From Ashinkailepas kermadecensis (taxonomy: Eukaryota > Arthropoda > Thecostraca > Neolepadidae), in NCBI GenBank assembly GCA_034440615.1, contig JAOTOM010004294.1:62001-126000 (forward strand): a stretch of 64,000 nucleotides of DNA, given 5' to 3'. The notes beneath the pieces are model-generated. The model was not told the DNA's origin. It made no database searches and was given only the letters and a program-made list of their open reading frames with translations. Both the position numbers and the translations under genes were made by a program. Of the stretch, positions 34,140 to 47,811 are shown piece by piece. Positions within the stretch are counted from its first letter, which is position 1; each line of letters opens with the position of its first letter.

Positions 34140-35514
34140 CAATATGAGAGTATCCAATCCGTCACACGTGGGAAGGCCGCTGGAAATGCCGCTCACGTCT
34201 GAGGTGTACCATTTTATTACTTTTTGTGTCCTTTTACCACAATATTACCACTTAGATTCCCACGCTGGAGCTGCAAATCTCTTTCTGTCTTCGATGCCAC
34301 GGGATGTGTTAACCGATAGGCAGGACGCTCAATTTGAAGAAAAATGTTCTGACATGGGCAATGTGCATTGACGCGATTCACGACACTTTTGGAAATAATT
34401 ACATCGAGCGAAAGCAATGTAGGCGTTTTGTTCGTACAGGATCGGTTCGGACGAACGTTTTCTCCCGACAGACGCGTGATGCAACATGTAGAGCCGGTGT
34501 CGCCCGAGAGTCAAATCTCATCAGCTGCCCGCCGACATCAGTCACCATGTGAAAGCGCGCGCTGTAGTCGTTCGGTGACGGTTCATAGCACTCATTAGTT
34601 GTCCGGTGATGGTTCATATGTACACCGAACTGATGATGCATGTCAATGGCTTAGCACGAGTTGCCTTGGCAAGCACGAGTGTCATTTAAAAGCAAAGTTG
34701 GTCACGAAAATGGCACGAACAAGTTTATCACGGAGCTGTTCTACCCTGTGGTGGGAAATGTTCTACTTTTAGGGTGAGTTTTTCGTCTTGTAGCATGAAA
34801 TGTTCTGCCTTGTGGAGCGAGGTTTTCCACATTGTAGTGTAATCATGTTTTATCTTGTGGCGCTTTAGAGTTTTATCCAGCTCATGCATACTTTTTTTTT
34901 GTAGCAGCCTGTCCTTGCGTAGCATTATCCCAGGACATGAAACGACTCAACACAGGTTCATAAATGCACAATGGTTCCATCGTGTCACAGGGAACATAAG
35001 GCAAAACTTCTCAATATATTGGGATTGCAAGGGAAGTGGTAAGTCCAAGGTGGATATGCCAATTGCGTGGACATGCTTACTCTGTTCCACACACCGACGG
35101 ATCTTGATACAGAACGTCCAGTGTGCAACATTCACATCACAAAATTCGATTGGCCTGTCATGCTTTTACGTCCAGATAGCTTTATCATCAAAGTTGTGCT
35201 AACAGTTGAAGTGGAATTCTCACGAGTCCTGAATGTTACCAAGTGTGCTCTGCACACCCACCATTCGCAGCCCATCACCATACATATAGCTGCACGGCTT
35301 GAGCTGGTCTCCAGCAGAGGGGATGTGCGGCGAACAGTCATGTCAGACCAAAACTACATCGAAAATAGCAAACGATGACTCTAGCCTGCAATTGAGCCAC
35401 GTGTTACCACCATCGACCTCATTTATTTACTTCCATCGTACAAGAAATGCACAAGATAAGATCAGAGCTGCCTTGGAAGTCATTAGTGGACTGGCGACAT
35501 TGATAGTTTCCTTG
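34140..35514. other. Unassigned sequence with a degenerate short repeat
   Basis: At 34735-34860 a decayed unit of about 38 bp (GAAATGTTCT...CTTGTGG) appears about four times. Frames of up to about 100 residues at 35067-35378 match no family that I know. Nothing else is supported. Confidence 0.4.
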
Positions 35515-35815
35515 GTTGTCGTTTTCTGTAGTGAGTTGGTTGCCGTATTTCTGTAGTGATTTGGTTGCCGTATTTCTGTAGTGATTTGGTTGCCGTATTT
35601 CTGTAGTGAGTTGTTGTCGAATTTCTGTAGTTAGTTGGTTTTCGTTTTCTGTAGCGATTTGGTTGTCGTATTTCTGTAGTGAGTTTGTTGTCGTATTTCT
35701 GTAGTGAGTTGGTTGTCGTTTTCTGTAGTGAGTTGCCTGTCGTATTTCTGTAGTTAGTTGGTTGTCGTTTTCTGGGAGTAGTAGTTGGTTGCCGTATTTC
35801 TGCAGTGATTTGGTT
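35515..35815. repeat. 25-bp minisatellite, about 12 copies
   Basis: TTTCTGTAGTGATTTGGTTG and CCGTA or TCGTA form a 25-bp unit. Most copies differ by GAGTTGG versus GATTTGG, and a few lack 1-3 bases. Confidence 0.92.
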
Positions 35816-35819
35816 GCCA

Positions 35820-37178
35820 ATTACGGTAGACGTAATCTGACAGCACCATCAGCTATCAGTCCTTATTTCGTTATTCCGAAGTTTTTTGTTGTCTGGGCGG
35901 AAAATTCGGCCTAGCTGTCCCAGTTCTCCCAGTTGGATGGAGCCATCACCTCCGACATCGTCTCCCAGCACCGGTGATCTCCTTAGCATAAGTGAGAACA
36001 ATTTAGCACCCAGGGCCGTCATTTGCATGCAGACCTCGGCATAATGAATTTCAGAACAAGGCAACTCTTGATGCTTTGGGAACGTTGCAGAAGAAGCTTT
36101 ACCCGGCCATCCTTGTTGATCACCTCAACTGTGGGTACGTCGCTGAAGCGACGTTCAATCATTTCAGGCGCGCTTTCGGAGAGCGCTGTTCAGCCCCCAG
36201 CCCAGACGCTAAGTGACGTCACGCCCCCATGGCCAGACCATGACAGCGACTGTGAGGTGTTGCGTCAGGACTTGGACGTCGTGGCGGGCCGAGACAGAGA
36301 GAGAGAGAGAGAGAGTGATGTGACAACACGAAGTGGTCACCAGCAGCGGGCAGCCGCATTGCTGCAACTTTCAGCACATAAACACCATTGCTCGCCATTA
36401 CCAGGACGGAGCAGGGGTGGGGGAGTAGTTCCAACCCCCTCCCCCCACCGTATGGGAGCGCCCGTCTACTGTCCAGCCTCGGGCGGTATTGGGCCGACCC
36501 CTCCCACTGTCCGGAGCGACTGTCTGGTGCCCGACCGGCGGTGTCCTGTCGCCGTCTGTGGCCGCCGACCACCGGTACGATGACGGTGACGTGCTCGACA
36601 GGAAACTCTGCCCGTAGTTGGAGGCGACATTTACGCGTGACGTCACTGCTCAAATGCGGCGGACTCGACCGCTCTGGGACTTCCATGACAATCTTGGCTG
36701 ATGCGTTTTGATCCAGCGCTGCGTAGGAGACGGGTGAAGGTGCGATGGCACGAAGTGTGAGTCTGTTTATCCGTGGCGACAGTTCAGCTCACGATTCGGT
36801 GGATAATTCCGCACCGGTGGGGGAGACTATCACGATGCGTGACCACACCATGAAGCAGTTGACCATACTTTTTGCGGCTAAGTCCATCCGCAGTATTTTA
36901 TTTTCATGATTTGATGGCAACATTTAGACTGCGGTGTTGATTCCTGAACACATGTTTGTTCGCGAGGGAGTCAATACATAGTGGCAGCGGACCGGCACAA
37001 ATGGATTGGATGGCCCACTTCTTAGGGTCACATGTTAAAAGTTAGGATAATTGGGGGTGGGGGTCGAAACCACCATTGAGGGAGAAAGACGTGCAAAAAC
37101 CAGGCCCCCTCAAGATTTTTCAAATCGACACCCATGCAAGTGGAGTACAAGTGTCAAGTTGGTATCCACCGAGTACCT

Positions 37179-37230
<52 letters not shown>

Positions 37231-40200
37231 CGAATGTATATTTGGTGCATTATGTATATATATTAGGCATATACAACAGCCAAAACTGTTCATTGTGTTT
37301 TGTCCAAGTGACGATGCCCATTCGATGATGATTCTGTGGTGCTGTTTGACTTCTGGATAGTCTGGGTGGGCAGTGTCCAGTCAGCTAGCTGGACTCTGAT
37401 GCTGTGACACAACTACAGCGATCATACCTACTCGGTCGTAACTCGGCACCTCTCTACATACATATCTGGCCCGGGGCGTGGCCAGGGTGGAGATCATGCT
37501 ACGCGCTGTATTTATTTTATTGCACGTGTTTGAGCATGGTTGCACCACCATTCCGGCTCCAGCCACCGTGTGTCGCTCACGGACGGTGGTGTGATGGCCG
37601 CAGCCCTGTTGTTGACGATACGGCTGAATGCGCACGCGGTCATTCATTCACAGCTGGCGTGGCGAGTAACCGAGCGGATAGGCTGGCGCGTGCCAACCCC
37701 GTGTTTTGCGAGCGTGAGCGGACACGCATGTTTACAGGCTCACGCTTGTTTTTCACTCTGATTTCGCCAGGTCGCATGACGCAACCGTGTGCTCTTGAAC
37801 GGTGAAGCGTTTTGTTTCTGATTGTTGTGCACTTGGGAATTTGGATAGTGCAGCTTGTAGGGTTATGCTTCAGCGATGCTCGCATTGCAGTCTCTACGTG
37901 GTGTTACGTTTCTTCAGGGCACTACAGTCTCCCATGTATTGTTCCTCAACGATGCTCGTTTGCAATCTCCATTCGGTGCTATGTTTCTACAGTGCAGTGC
38001 AGTCTCCCAGGTATAGTGTTTAGACTCTGGCCAGTGCATGACATTTTTCCACCTTCCTCGGGCCAAGAGGAGTTCGACTACCCAGCATTTCCAAACGGAA
38101 AGAGCCAGCAACATGAAATATATACAGAGGAGCGTGCTGGATGTGACGATGTCTCACAATTGATATCTGATTTTGCACGTCGGATTAATTTTTGACCGAC
38201 CATTTCAATCTAAATGCCAGTTTTTCATAAATGTCGATAATTATCACGTTTAATTGTTCCCTATGTAAAAGCAGTAGCGAACACGCCATTGATCTGGGCA
38301 ACGCAGTACTTCGCAGCATCTTGGCACGCTAGCAATGTGCGTTATATTGCATTTCGACCTTTTGGTCAAGGGTTAAATGAAGTCGGAAGGACATTACCTC
38401 ATTTTAGAAACTTCCTAAGTAGTCCTAAACACCATTTTCTCGTGCCCAAGGATAGATCTGCACGCCGAATTCAGCTTCGACGTGTAACTTAACTTCGGGG
38501 CGATTCGGAAGCCGCAAACGGTCCTCAGAGGTGAAGTTTGGTCAATTAACTCGAATGACCTTGGAAAGTTCAGTGGCCTACGTGAGCTGGTCAGCCGAGT
38601 TTCACATGGCACATCCACATCCATCCACATCCACATCCAACATTGGCCATGGGGGATAAGCTGGATTAATTGCCAATAATTCACGATTTCGGCGAAAAGC
38701 GCCCTGATAAGCTCTCTTTCCACATTACACCTCGGTTACCTGATACTACATCTCGAAATGTCTTACATCATAAGATCGTCAAGAGATGATCCATCATTTG
38801 CATTCAGTGGGGTGCTGCCATCCGCCAGTTTTTCTTTCATGGTCGCGATAAACCTCAAGATGGAGAGACTGTACCATCGGCCAGCATGGGGTGACGGCTA
38901 CAGTACTACAGTGCAGTCCCTCTGTAATCACCAACTAAGTCGGCAGCGCTCATTTCCTCCATGCATTGGGCGCCACCAATAATATTCAAACTTCTCCACC
39001 CATGATTGGTGCAGAGTCGTCTCCCGGAGAGTTTGCAGGCGTGACGACGAGGACGTGGCTACGCAAATTACAGTGCTACAGCCCTAAAGCCTCTGCGTGC
39101 TGCGCCAGCCGTGGGTGCGACCAGGATGCAATGCTATGATGAATGAAAGGAAATCAATGCGATCGAGATGAAAGGCAAATTCATGGGACTCCACTGCCGC
39201 GCATATTACCGTGTAAAAATACAGTGAAGCTCATCAAGATGCATGATGCGGCGTCTTACTTCGTACTTTGTAACGCGACATCGTTAATGGTCTGGTATTC
39301 GTTGTCCCAAAGCTGTTCGTCTTCTTCTTAGGCTTGCGTTTCGTGGTTTTCTCCGTGGGTCGATTCCTAAGCTCTTTATTTTGGTTGCTGTCCGCACCGG
39401 TTTGTTTTCGTCGTTGTTTATTCGGTAAGACGGCCACTTTCATTTTGTTTCTTTAACATGCCGTTGTCATCCGATGTGGATTTTCACCATACTAATCATT
39501 GCTGTTTCTTGAACTTTACGCATTCATTGGGTGGAATAAAGCAGTGAACGTCGGTAAAATCTTTATCCGATATCCGACTCAATTTTATAGAATGCTGTTC
39601 TAAAATAATGTACACAAGTTCAACGTCTGCTATGCACCATGACGACGATTTTTTAGAAGTACCCATTACCATCAACACATCGTGTCGCAGGGCAATGGAA
39701 AATACATCTTCCTCCAGAAGAGAGAGAGTGAGAGAGCGAGAGAGCGAGAACTTGTGCCACGCAGCACAGTATTTACGGTGTTCCGTTACTGTAATGCACA
39801 GTGTTCCATGTTTCGGAGTCATCGTACAACAACGACCTGTTTGTGTGGTTTGTCGATATTGTTTGTTGTTGGTCCATAACCAGCCGGCACGAGTCGCCAC
39901 GCTACTCGAGAACCCTCGGCTGCTGGCCACATGGCTGTCCATGTTCCCGGTCGGAGACAGTCCGTGTTCAAAATTGTGGTTCATGACAGCTGAAGCTGGT
40001 CACTGTGACGGTCGGCCGACGCCCAGAGATGTACTGATGGCATTAGCAGTGGCACCGCCAGTCACTCTACTCGGGTCAGCGTCAGCCACACTGGAAGTAT
40101 TCCTACAGCACTCAGTCGCAAGGCAGCACTGCACTCAATTAGGAGCCGCTGCTTCACTCGGTCGCTACTCGCGAGTCGCTACTGCACTGAGTCGGGAGTC

Positions 40201-42490
40201 ACTGCTGCATGCAGTAGGGTGTCGCTACTTCCTCAGTCGCAAGTCAATAACTACTGCACTCATGTTGCTACTGCCAGGGAACTTGCTAGCAGGGATGTTG
40301 CTACTGTCTCAACGGCGAGGAATTACCACGTGATACTTGTGACCACGACCATCAAGTTGCTCGTGGTCACAAGAACGTCCGGTCCCCAAACGTTAAGCAC
40401 GCCTGGTGTGGAAATCGATTCGAAGCCACCTTACATCTCATTCTATTCAGAACTGACCTTTGTCTCGGTTGCCGCCGTTAGTTTTCCTGATACTAAACCT
40501 CTGATAATCACTAGCCAGAGGTTAACACGCGCACTGGAGGTGGGGGGGAGCGAAATCCGCCCACCCCTCCGATTTTTCGTACTTAACTGCAGATTGTACC
40601 GGTCGATATATGCGATTTTCTGCGTACCTGCTTAGAAATGACCGGTGCGTCGTTTCAAGCAAGACAAATGGAAATCGGCCGAACATTATTCAAGTTAGGG
40701 GCCGTTAAAGTAAACAAATTTCCTGGCGCCAGACCACAAAAATCGGCGTTGATGCGCTTCCCGTATATTCGCAAAAGGGACGTGTTCTTGGCAACACTAG
40801 CGACTTCTTTGATGTATATTGATATGCTATATAGTTTCAAGGTCATGTTAGATCATCGAGGTCAAGTCAGGTCAAGTTCATGACAGGTTAATGGAACTAT
40901 ACTTGATCAACTGGAATGTTGTCATAAATGCACTAATGTTTGTCATTTGTACTGTTTGGTATTGCGTTTCCATACTTTATTCATGTACTTCACTCCTTCG
41001 CGAAGCCGATTGCGCCCAGCTGCCCGATGGAGCAGTCGGGCGGGCGGCCCGGTTCCGGTAACTGGAACAGGTAACTGACCTGATAACGTGCTGCTATATA
41101 AGTGACCCGAGGTCAAATGTCGGATCTAGCATCTGTATTGCATCATTAGTAATGTCCAAAACATCATTGATGCCCATTTTGGAGCATGTAAACACAATCA
41201 AAGCGATCAATAACAATGACAAGCCAAGCCACGCAAAACAAGATTTTTTTAAAACAAATGTGACCTGATTTGACCTTGAAGATATTGACCTAAGGTCATA
41301 AAAATTGCACACAATAGAGTTCACTATAGTACCCATCCACCCTGCGAATTTCGTTCCTCCAGCTTTAATAAGAGGCGAGATCTTAGGGGGGCGGAATCCG
41401 CCCCCCCTCCAGTGCGGGTAATTTTCAGAGGCCCTCCAGGGCGCGTGTTACGCCTCCGGCATCCTATCCTATCTTATGACAAATGATCTGCAACATGGCC
41501 AGTGGTCATACACTGAATACAAGCTTGCTAGAATCGGTTTATTGTGTCCAGCGTACGGTTATCGTGTGCTCAGTTTAAAGTCCAATGTCCAGTGTCAAAT
41601 GCATGTCCAATGTCGAGCGACGAGTGTATATCTTCAGAGGCGGAAGTGATAAGGACACCACTCCTCTCGTCTTACCTTGGATGGTTGACATACCAGAGGT
41701 TTGAGGCCCATTCTGCGACTGCGGCGCGCGTGCACCGTACATTCAAGGGCACGTGAGCGTTATCTCTCGAGAAATCCTCAATCGTCGCACGCCCTTGTCG
41801 CTAACCTTCCAGTCCTTCGCCCGCCGGATATTGCGGTAGCCAGGCAGTTACCAAGGTGGCGATGCAAGTTCACCTGCCGGATTTGGTGGTCGGCCGTCGC
41901 CATGGCAACCGTCGCGATTCACCTGCCGGATATGGCAGCGGGTTTCCACCGTGAAGATCGTTTGAACCTAACAGCCGCACATTGCAGAAAGTTTATTTGA
42001 GTTGGATTACCGGAAATTTCCGCATGCACGCTGCCTAATTATGTACGCGAGACATACGGCACGCCTGGTATAACAATGGTCAGTAATAGACACTTAGCGG
42101 TGTTCGCTTCAGTCGCGAGGGTCACGTTCTGTCGCTATGTGTCACCCTTCCCTGTATTTTACAAATCCGTCTTCCCAAATATTTTAAATCGCTCACATGT
42201 GGTGCCTGTATGCGTGTGCGTGCGTGCATGTACGTGTGAGCGCGCGCATTTGTGTGTGTATGCCTATGCGTGTTCATCTGCGTGTGCGTGTACACGTTCG
42301 TGCGCGTGCGTGCTTCGGACGATTAATTTACACTGTCTACATAACTTCTACGTGGTGTGGTGAGGAAATTAGCCTTCAGCTGATCGAAAGCGTCCTAAAA
42401 GTCCTATCCGCCACGCTGTTATGACATTGACAATTAGGTTATTTTACATAAGATTCACAGCTGCCATATATTATCAACAAATTACCCATA
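35820..42490. other. Unassigned sequence with simple repeats and transposon-end fragments
   Basis: No gene is supported across this 6.7 kb. Visible items: a (GA)n run at 36295-36316; GTGACGTCAC at 36213 and 36637; a (TA)n tract at 37180-37222; a CATCCA repeat at about 38608-38640; GA-rich sequence at 39718-39750; repeated TCGCTACTG-like words at 40080-40265. Palindromic C/G-rich transposon-end fragments lie at about 37050-37140, 40535-40580 (AAATCCGCCCACCCCTCC) and 41385-41415 (GGGGGGCGGAATCCGCC...). A GTGTGCGT-rich stretch lies at 42195-42320. Confidence 0.45.
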
Positions 42491-42494
42491 AATC

Positions 42495-42610
42495 ACCTCG
42501 GTGGCGCAGTGGCCTGATGCATCCATTTGGAATGTGGAAGGTCCTTGGTTTAAGTCTGACCTTGGGCACACTTTTCCTCGGCCGGCTCCCACCCAGGAGA
42601 TGGCGGTAAC
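42495..42610 (+). mobile_element. tRNA-like SINE head (copy 2)
   Basis: CCTCGGTGGCGCAGTGGCC (42496 onward) is a good A-box context, and GGTTTAAGTCTGACC at about 42547 resembles a B box. The body differs from that of the SINEs at 29848 and 48117, so it may be a separate family. The right boundary is unclear. Confidence 0.5.
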
Positions 42611-44626
42611 TGGGGAGTGTTCGCCGTGCCAGGAGATCAACGCTGCCCGTCCGTTTCCGACGGCATCGTGTTCAGGAGCGTGATCGGCCTTTACCAAGAT
42701 CCGTCGGTCCGGTGGCACGCCCCCCCCCCTCACCCCCCACCCGAGAGCACGGCCTCGCATCGTATCACCGGAGCAGTCGTCTGTTCGTCGGCCCCGAGGA
42801 GAGCCTCGGTCTGTGCGTCGCGTGATATGGTTGGGAATCTTTGAGGTTGTGCGTGATGAAGACTGTCCAGCATGGATGACGAAAGATAGAACATCTGCTA
42901 TGCATATGACGTGTGTCTGCCTGTGTGAATGCGTGCACCACAAAAGTCTTCAAGTAGGGGACGAAAATATTTTAAAAGAAAAGAATAAAATATGGGAAAA
43001 CGGCCAAAAATAAATGTCACTCGAATTACATTCATCTATCTGACTTCAAGCGCGAAAAGCACTTCAACGGCATGCATGAACGGCAACTTTGGCAGGTCAC
43101 TTACGAATCATGCCATTCAGTGAGAACTCCGTCTCGTTTTCCGAATAGTTCCATCCACACATGTGCTTCGCTGCCATTGTGGTTCAGAGACGATTCTCAG
43201 ACTTTTACCTTGCATCTACCATGAAATTAGAAGCAAAAATATCTCCATCAACATTGTGCCGTGGAGGAACCCAGGCACCGAAGAGTTGGTGAAGCTCGAA
43301 GGATCTGGACTACTTGCCACCATGACCATCCCGATGGGCACGTCCCCTCCCCATGTCATTGGCCACACTCGTCACGGATCATTGCGCTGCGGTGCTCAGT
43401 CATTCCACACACGGCGTCCGTCACGTCAGTCACGGTCATGCTTCGCTTGTTGATGCCGAGCGTCACAAATGTAAAATTGAATATTTCGTCGGGAAATCTC
43501 CCGGTCGGTGGTGCGCGGCACGCACACGCGCCGTTTCAAATCGCTGGTAATCCGTGGTGCGGCACGCACGTGACCTTGTCGGCAGTAAACCTCCGGCCAG
43601 GAGAGTTTATGGCCTTTGCCTGTCGGTCTTCTCGCGTGACTCAGACAATGACGAAACAGAACAGAGGGAGGCGACCACGATATTGCCTAGGGGCATGCAA
43701 GCGGTACCACGTGACGCGTCTCCAACATTAATGGGCACAAGCTGCGGAATATGACATTTCAGTCATAGCTGTAGAGACGCATGGGATGTTTTATTCACGT
43801 CTGTACGGATCCAGCATAGGTCTTTGAATTCCCGGCAGAGCTAAAGGCATTTGGCCATCGTAAGTCTTCTTGTTGTGAATACTAAATCTGTTACTAGTGG
43901 CGCAGCCCGATTTTTTTTAAGGGAGGTGGGGCGACCCAAAAATTTAGTGAAAGAGAAAATGCACTCGGCGCGCTTATCAAGCCGATTTTTTTGGTTTTCC
44001 GTGATGAAAATCAGAAAATTCTTGTTTGATCTCATGTATTTTTGGTTGCTATGGGTGGGGGCTCTTCGCTGTTCCTCTGTTTTCCATCTCCTTTCTACAA
44101 AAACGCATCATTTCAGAATTAAGTACAATGGGAAGAACTTGCCTAGTTCTTTAGACTCGCATGGCTCACTCACATCAATATAGATCACTCGATTTACTCA
44201 CATAGCCAAATGTACCTAGAATGCACAAACCTCACAAATCGTACCGTATTTGCGTAGTGGAGCCCCTGCACCTGCCTGCACCGTTCTGATTACGAGAGGT
44301 GAGCGAGTCGGAGCGAGTCCACTACCAGCGCGAATTGTTCATCTGAGCGGCCCGGCTCGACCATCACGCTTTTGAAACTGTGCTGTGTTGCTGAAGTGTT
44401 TCGCGTTCAAATTTCTTAATTCGGAGTTCAATGTGCTCGTTTAATTTTTTAAAAGTGATTTTTCATCACCTTTTATCTCAATTCTTCACGAAGGGTTCCT
44501 AACCTGTGTGCGAAAAAAATATGTTCGGGTCGACATTTCCGCTCTTGGGCAGCTTTCAACTGCATTTCACGTTCTATTACAGCATTTCACGTTTTATTCT
44601 CTCACTCGGATCAAGGTCCACTCTTA
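42611..44626. other. Unassigned sequence
   Basis: A run of C residues with a C-rich palindrome (42720-42745) and a T-rich transposon-end-like patch at 43895-43940 (TAGTGGCGCAGCCCGATTTT) are visible. Frames of up to 156 residues (43261-43731) show no recognisable domain and use both strands equally. No gene is supported. Confidence 0.45.
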
Positions 44627-44985
44627 AAGTTTCTTATTCATAAATATTTTCAAGTACTATGAATTCGTGTTGAAAGAAATGTGTTAAAAGAAATGTGTTA
44701 AAAGAAATGTGTTAAAAGAAATGTGTTAAAAGAAATGTGTTAAAAGAAATGTGTTAAAAGAAATGTGTTAAAAGAAATGTGTTAAAAGAAATGTGTTAAA
44801 AGAAATGTGTTAAAAGAAATGTGTTAAAAGAAATGTGTTAAAAGAAATGTGTTACAAGAAATGTGTTAAAAGAAATGTGTTAAAAGAAATATGTTAAAAT
44901 AAATGTGTTAAAATAAATGTGTTAAAAGAAAGTTTCCTATTCATCAATATTTTCAAGTACTATGAATTTGTGTTGAAAGAAATGC
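44627..44985. repeat. 14-bp minisatellite framed by direct repeats
   Basis: About 17 copies of GTGTTAAAAGAAAT lie between about 44672 and 44930. On either side stands nearly the same block of about 57 bp (AAAGTTTCTTATTCATAAAT at 44627 and AAAGTTTCCTATTCATCAAT at 44932, each ending in GTGTTGAAAGAAATG). The array has therefore either expanded inside a duplicated segment, or duplication of the segment accompanied its expansion. Confidence 0.92.
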
Positions 44986-45052
44986 GCTTGAGGCGGTATT
45001 TACACGCGCAGACAGCTTAACATGAATCTCGCATCGCAGCCGGCACTTGCCT

Positions 45053-45125
45053 TTCGTTCCGAGTGGTTAAGAGGTAACATCGTTGGTTTGTGTTGCGAGG
45101 TATCGAGTTCAATCCAAAGGAGCAA
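45053..45125 (+). mobile_element. tRNA-like head, probably a SINE fragment (copy 3)
   Basis: CCGAGTGGTTAAGAGG (about 45060) resembles the A-box region of class II (Leu/Ser) tRNAs, and GAGTTCAATCC at about 45107 is a good B box. The acceptor stem and anticodon arm are not convincing. No tail was found. Confidence 0.4.
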
Positions 45126-45364
45126 CGGTGATTTTTATTCATGCCATCTATCCATGCAATTTTGTGAATGTATCGCAGCCGACATCACTTCAGCTGTACA
45201 TGCATGTTTGAAACCGCGTAACTGTATACACACTCGAGGCATTTCGCCGATGACTGATATACACAGAGACCTCGAACGTACCGCGTTTTTGATACCTGCC
45301 CTTGCTCGTCCAGCGCACATATTGGCGCATGATACTGACGCGTGCATCTGCGTCAGGAAGACAT

Positions 45365-45475
45365 GGAGCACTTCAGGTCCTGTGGGAGTCGGGCCCTGCA
45401 CAGTGCACAGTATGCCACTGTGGGAGTCGGGCCCTGCACAGTATGCCACTGTGGGAGTAGGGCCCTGCCCCGAGT
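45365..45475. repeat. About 38-bp repeat, 3 copies
   Basis: CTGTGGGAGTCGGGCCCTGC occurs three times (about 45379, 45419 and 45449) joined by ACAGTATGCCA; the last copy reads GGGAGTAGGGCCC. Short and imperfect. Confidence 0.8.
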
Positions 45476-45949
45476 GTTAGGTTGGTGTGTTGATGTCGTC
45501 GGTCGCCGTCACAAGTGGCGGACGGGGAGGGGGACCAATCACTCTCCTGATGCTTGCACTAAGCCACCAAAAGAGCAGTCGAGCTGACAGCTGAGCAGCT
45601 CCTGTCGGCAGCTGCCAGCTGCCGATACTGAGTCTCCACATCGCAAATTTCCGCCACTGCTGCCGTGTATGGGCAGTTATCGGCTACTCCACCATTCCCA
45701 GCTGCCGAAAACAGCTACTGCTTGCTGGTCAGCTGCCGACAACAGCTGGTGTTTTCCAGGTGCATGTTGTCAACAGCTGTTCGTTCTTGAAAGCGAGCGA
45801 CAAGAGCTGCTTTTCTTCTTGGCAGGTGCGGCGACCAAGCCTCTCATAGCAACTGATGTGCGTCGGACATCCACTAAGAGTGCCTGATTTATGCCGGAAG
45901 GCTGCTGATGGCTGCTGCTGCCGTTAACGACTGATAGCAGCAGCTGGCT

Positions 45950-46385
45950 TGCTGCTGGCAGCAGCAACTTTACCCCTGGCAGCAGCAGCTTTACGTCTGT
46001 CAGCAGCAGCTTTGTCGCTGGCAGCAGCAGCTTTGTCGCTGCCAGCAGATGGTTTACCGCTGGCAGCAGCAGCTTTACGTCTGTCAGCAGCAGCTTTGTC
46101 GCTGCCAGCAGATGGTTTACCGCTGGCAGCAGCAGCTTTACGTCTGTCAGCAGCAGCTTTGTCGCTGCCAGCAGATGGTTTACCGCTGGCAGCAGCAGCT
46201 TTACGTCTGTCAGCAGCAGCTTTGTCGCTGCCAGCAGATGGTTTACCGCTGGCAGCAGCAGCTTTACGTCTGTCAGCAGCAGCTTTGTCGCTGCCAGCAG
46301 ATGGTTTACCGCTGGCAGCAGCAGCTTTACGTCTGTCAGCAGCAGCTTTGTCGCTGCCAGCAGATGGTTTACCGCTGGCAGCGCT
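45950..46385. repeat. 63-bp CAG-rich minisatellite, about 6 copies
   Basis: The unit is CTGGCAGCAGCAGCTTTACG, TCTGTCAGCAGCAGCTTTGT and CGCTGCCAGCAGATGGTTTACCG (63 bp, 21 codons). It grew from a shorter CAGCAGCAGCTTT unit seen at the left edge, and CAGCTG-rich sequence extends left to 45590. The plus frames are Ala/Leu-rich and the minus frame is Leu-rich; both are repeat translations. Confidence 0.92.
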
Positions 46386-47221
46386 GATTGCGCTGCCTGC
46401 CTCGGTTCAGCTGTTGCTGTAATACGACTATGGCGCAACTAGCTATTGATTAATGCGTGAGGAATGATTCATGAGATTACCGCATCGGCCGAAGACAGAT
46501 GATACTCGGGGTCCGTTCGAAGCTGGATGGGTGTTCATTTGCCACCCTTCAGCTACAAGAGGCCCGCTGCATTTATTCCTGACTTGTATCGGGAATAGAC
46601 GACTTGGAAAATTAAGCAATCCTTCTCTCCGACGGTTTTTGTGACCAATGTTTTCGTCCCAACACACGACACATTCACAGCTGGCCGAACGAAGCTATCT
46701 CAGCTCAAGCAAGAGCGCCAGCATGGGAACTCAACGTTGTACCGACCGATATAGGTCAGATTTTTGCCCACATCCGTCGTGTAGCTCGTGGGAAGTGGTA
46801 AAATTGTGTGTCTTAGGACACACAATTTTACACACACCCTGTGTATGGACACCCTGTGTATGGACACACACCCTGTGTATGGACAAGGATGAATTACATG
46901 TAATTACAGGCCCCCCACACACACTACATGCGTGTAGTATTTGTTAATTTAATAGTATTGCACAACAACTAATGTCGTACTGCTTACAGAAATGTGCGAC
47001 ATATTCCATGAGGGACGGTGAACATTATATCTCCACATGATCACATATGCATTGAATTCGTGACACCTTCACTTAACATTCGTTGTTCTACCCACCAGCG
47101 TTCAAGTTCTGCGATGCATACTGACACAGGAAACATGTGCTTCACCATTACCGTAATGGTATGGGACTATTACTAGTACCGTACCGTACCGCAATGGTAG
47201 GGATATATTTTGCCGGACTGA
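46386..47221. other. Unassigned sequence
   Basis: ACACCCTGTGTATGGAC is repeated about three times at 46836-46882, preceded by an inverted pair (GTGTGTCTTAGGACACAC). No gene is supported in the rest. Confidence 0.45.
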
Positions 47222-47435
47222 GCAGGGCACACTGTGATACTCATCTCGGTCTCTGGTGAGTATCTCCGGCTCTGATGATCCGCTCTGATGACCCTCCGGC
47301 TCTGATGGGAATATCCGGCTCTGATGATCATCTTCAGCTCTGATGATAATCTCCAGCTCTGATGATAATCTCCAGCTCTGATGATCATCTCCAGCTCTGA
47401 TGATCATCTCCAGCTCTGATGATGATCTCCGGTTC
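47222..47435. repeat. 19-bp minisatellite, about 9 copies
   Basis: AGCTCTGATGATCATCTCC and AGCTCTGATGATAATCTCC alternate. GATGATCATC is palindromic. Units on the left are shortened (GGCTCTGATGGGAATATCC). Confidence 0.9.
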
Positions 47436-47811
47436 CATTTCAGCGCTCAATTCTCAACTGTTTACGACATTTCCCTGCGGCGGTCTGCTGGGGAGGGGCA
47501 ACTGACCGGTGTCAGAGCAGGGGAAGTCCCAGATGGCAGTCACCTAGTCACCACGTCATCGTATCAGCCGTGGGACGCTATTCGCCGCTCAGCTCCACAG
47601 ATCCGCAGTCGAATACTGAGTCAGAGTGGGTGATGGTGTCGGTCTTACCGTGTATGCCTGGGAGGCGAATACAGCTGGGCTCCCACACGAAGACCACACG
47701 GCTTCAGGTGGGATGGAGCAGTTCGCCTCTACGTGCACATCGTGATGACAGGGATCTCAGTCGCTACCATTGTCGCCATTTTCCCGTCGCTATCATGCTA
47801 ATCGCCACCGG

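Noticed and set aside
43261..43731. 156-residue + strand frame
   Set aside because: No recognisable domain, frames overlap on both strands, no splice or promoter signal.
45770..46438. 222-residue Leu-rich minus-strand frame resembling leucine-rich repeats
   Set aside because: Exact 63-bp repeat; the residues lack the LxxLxLxxN consensus of true LRRs.
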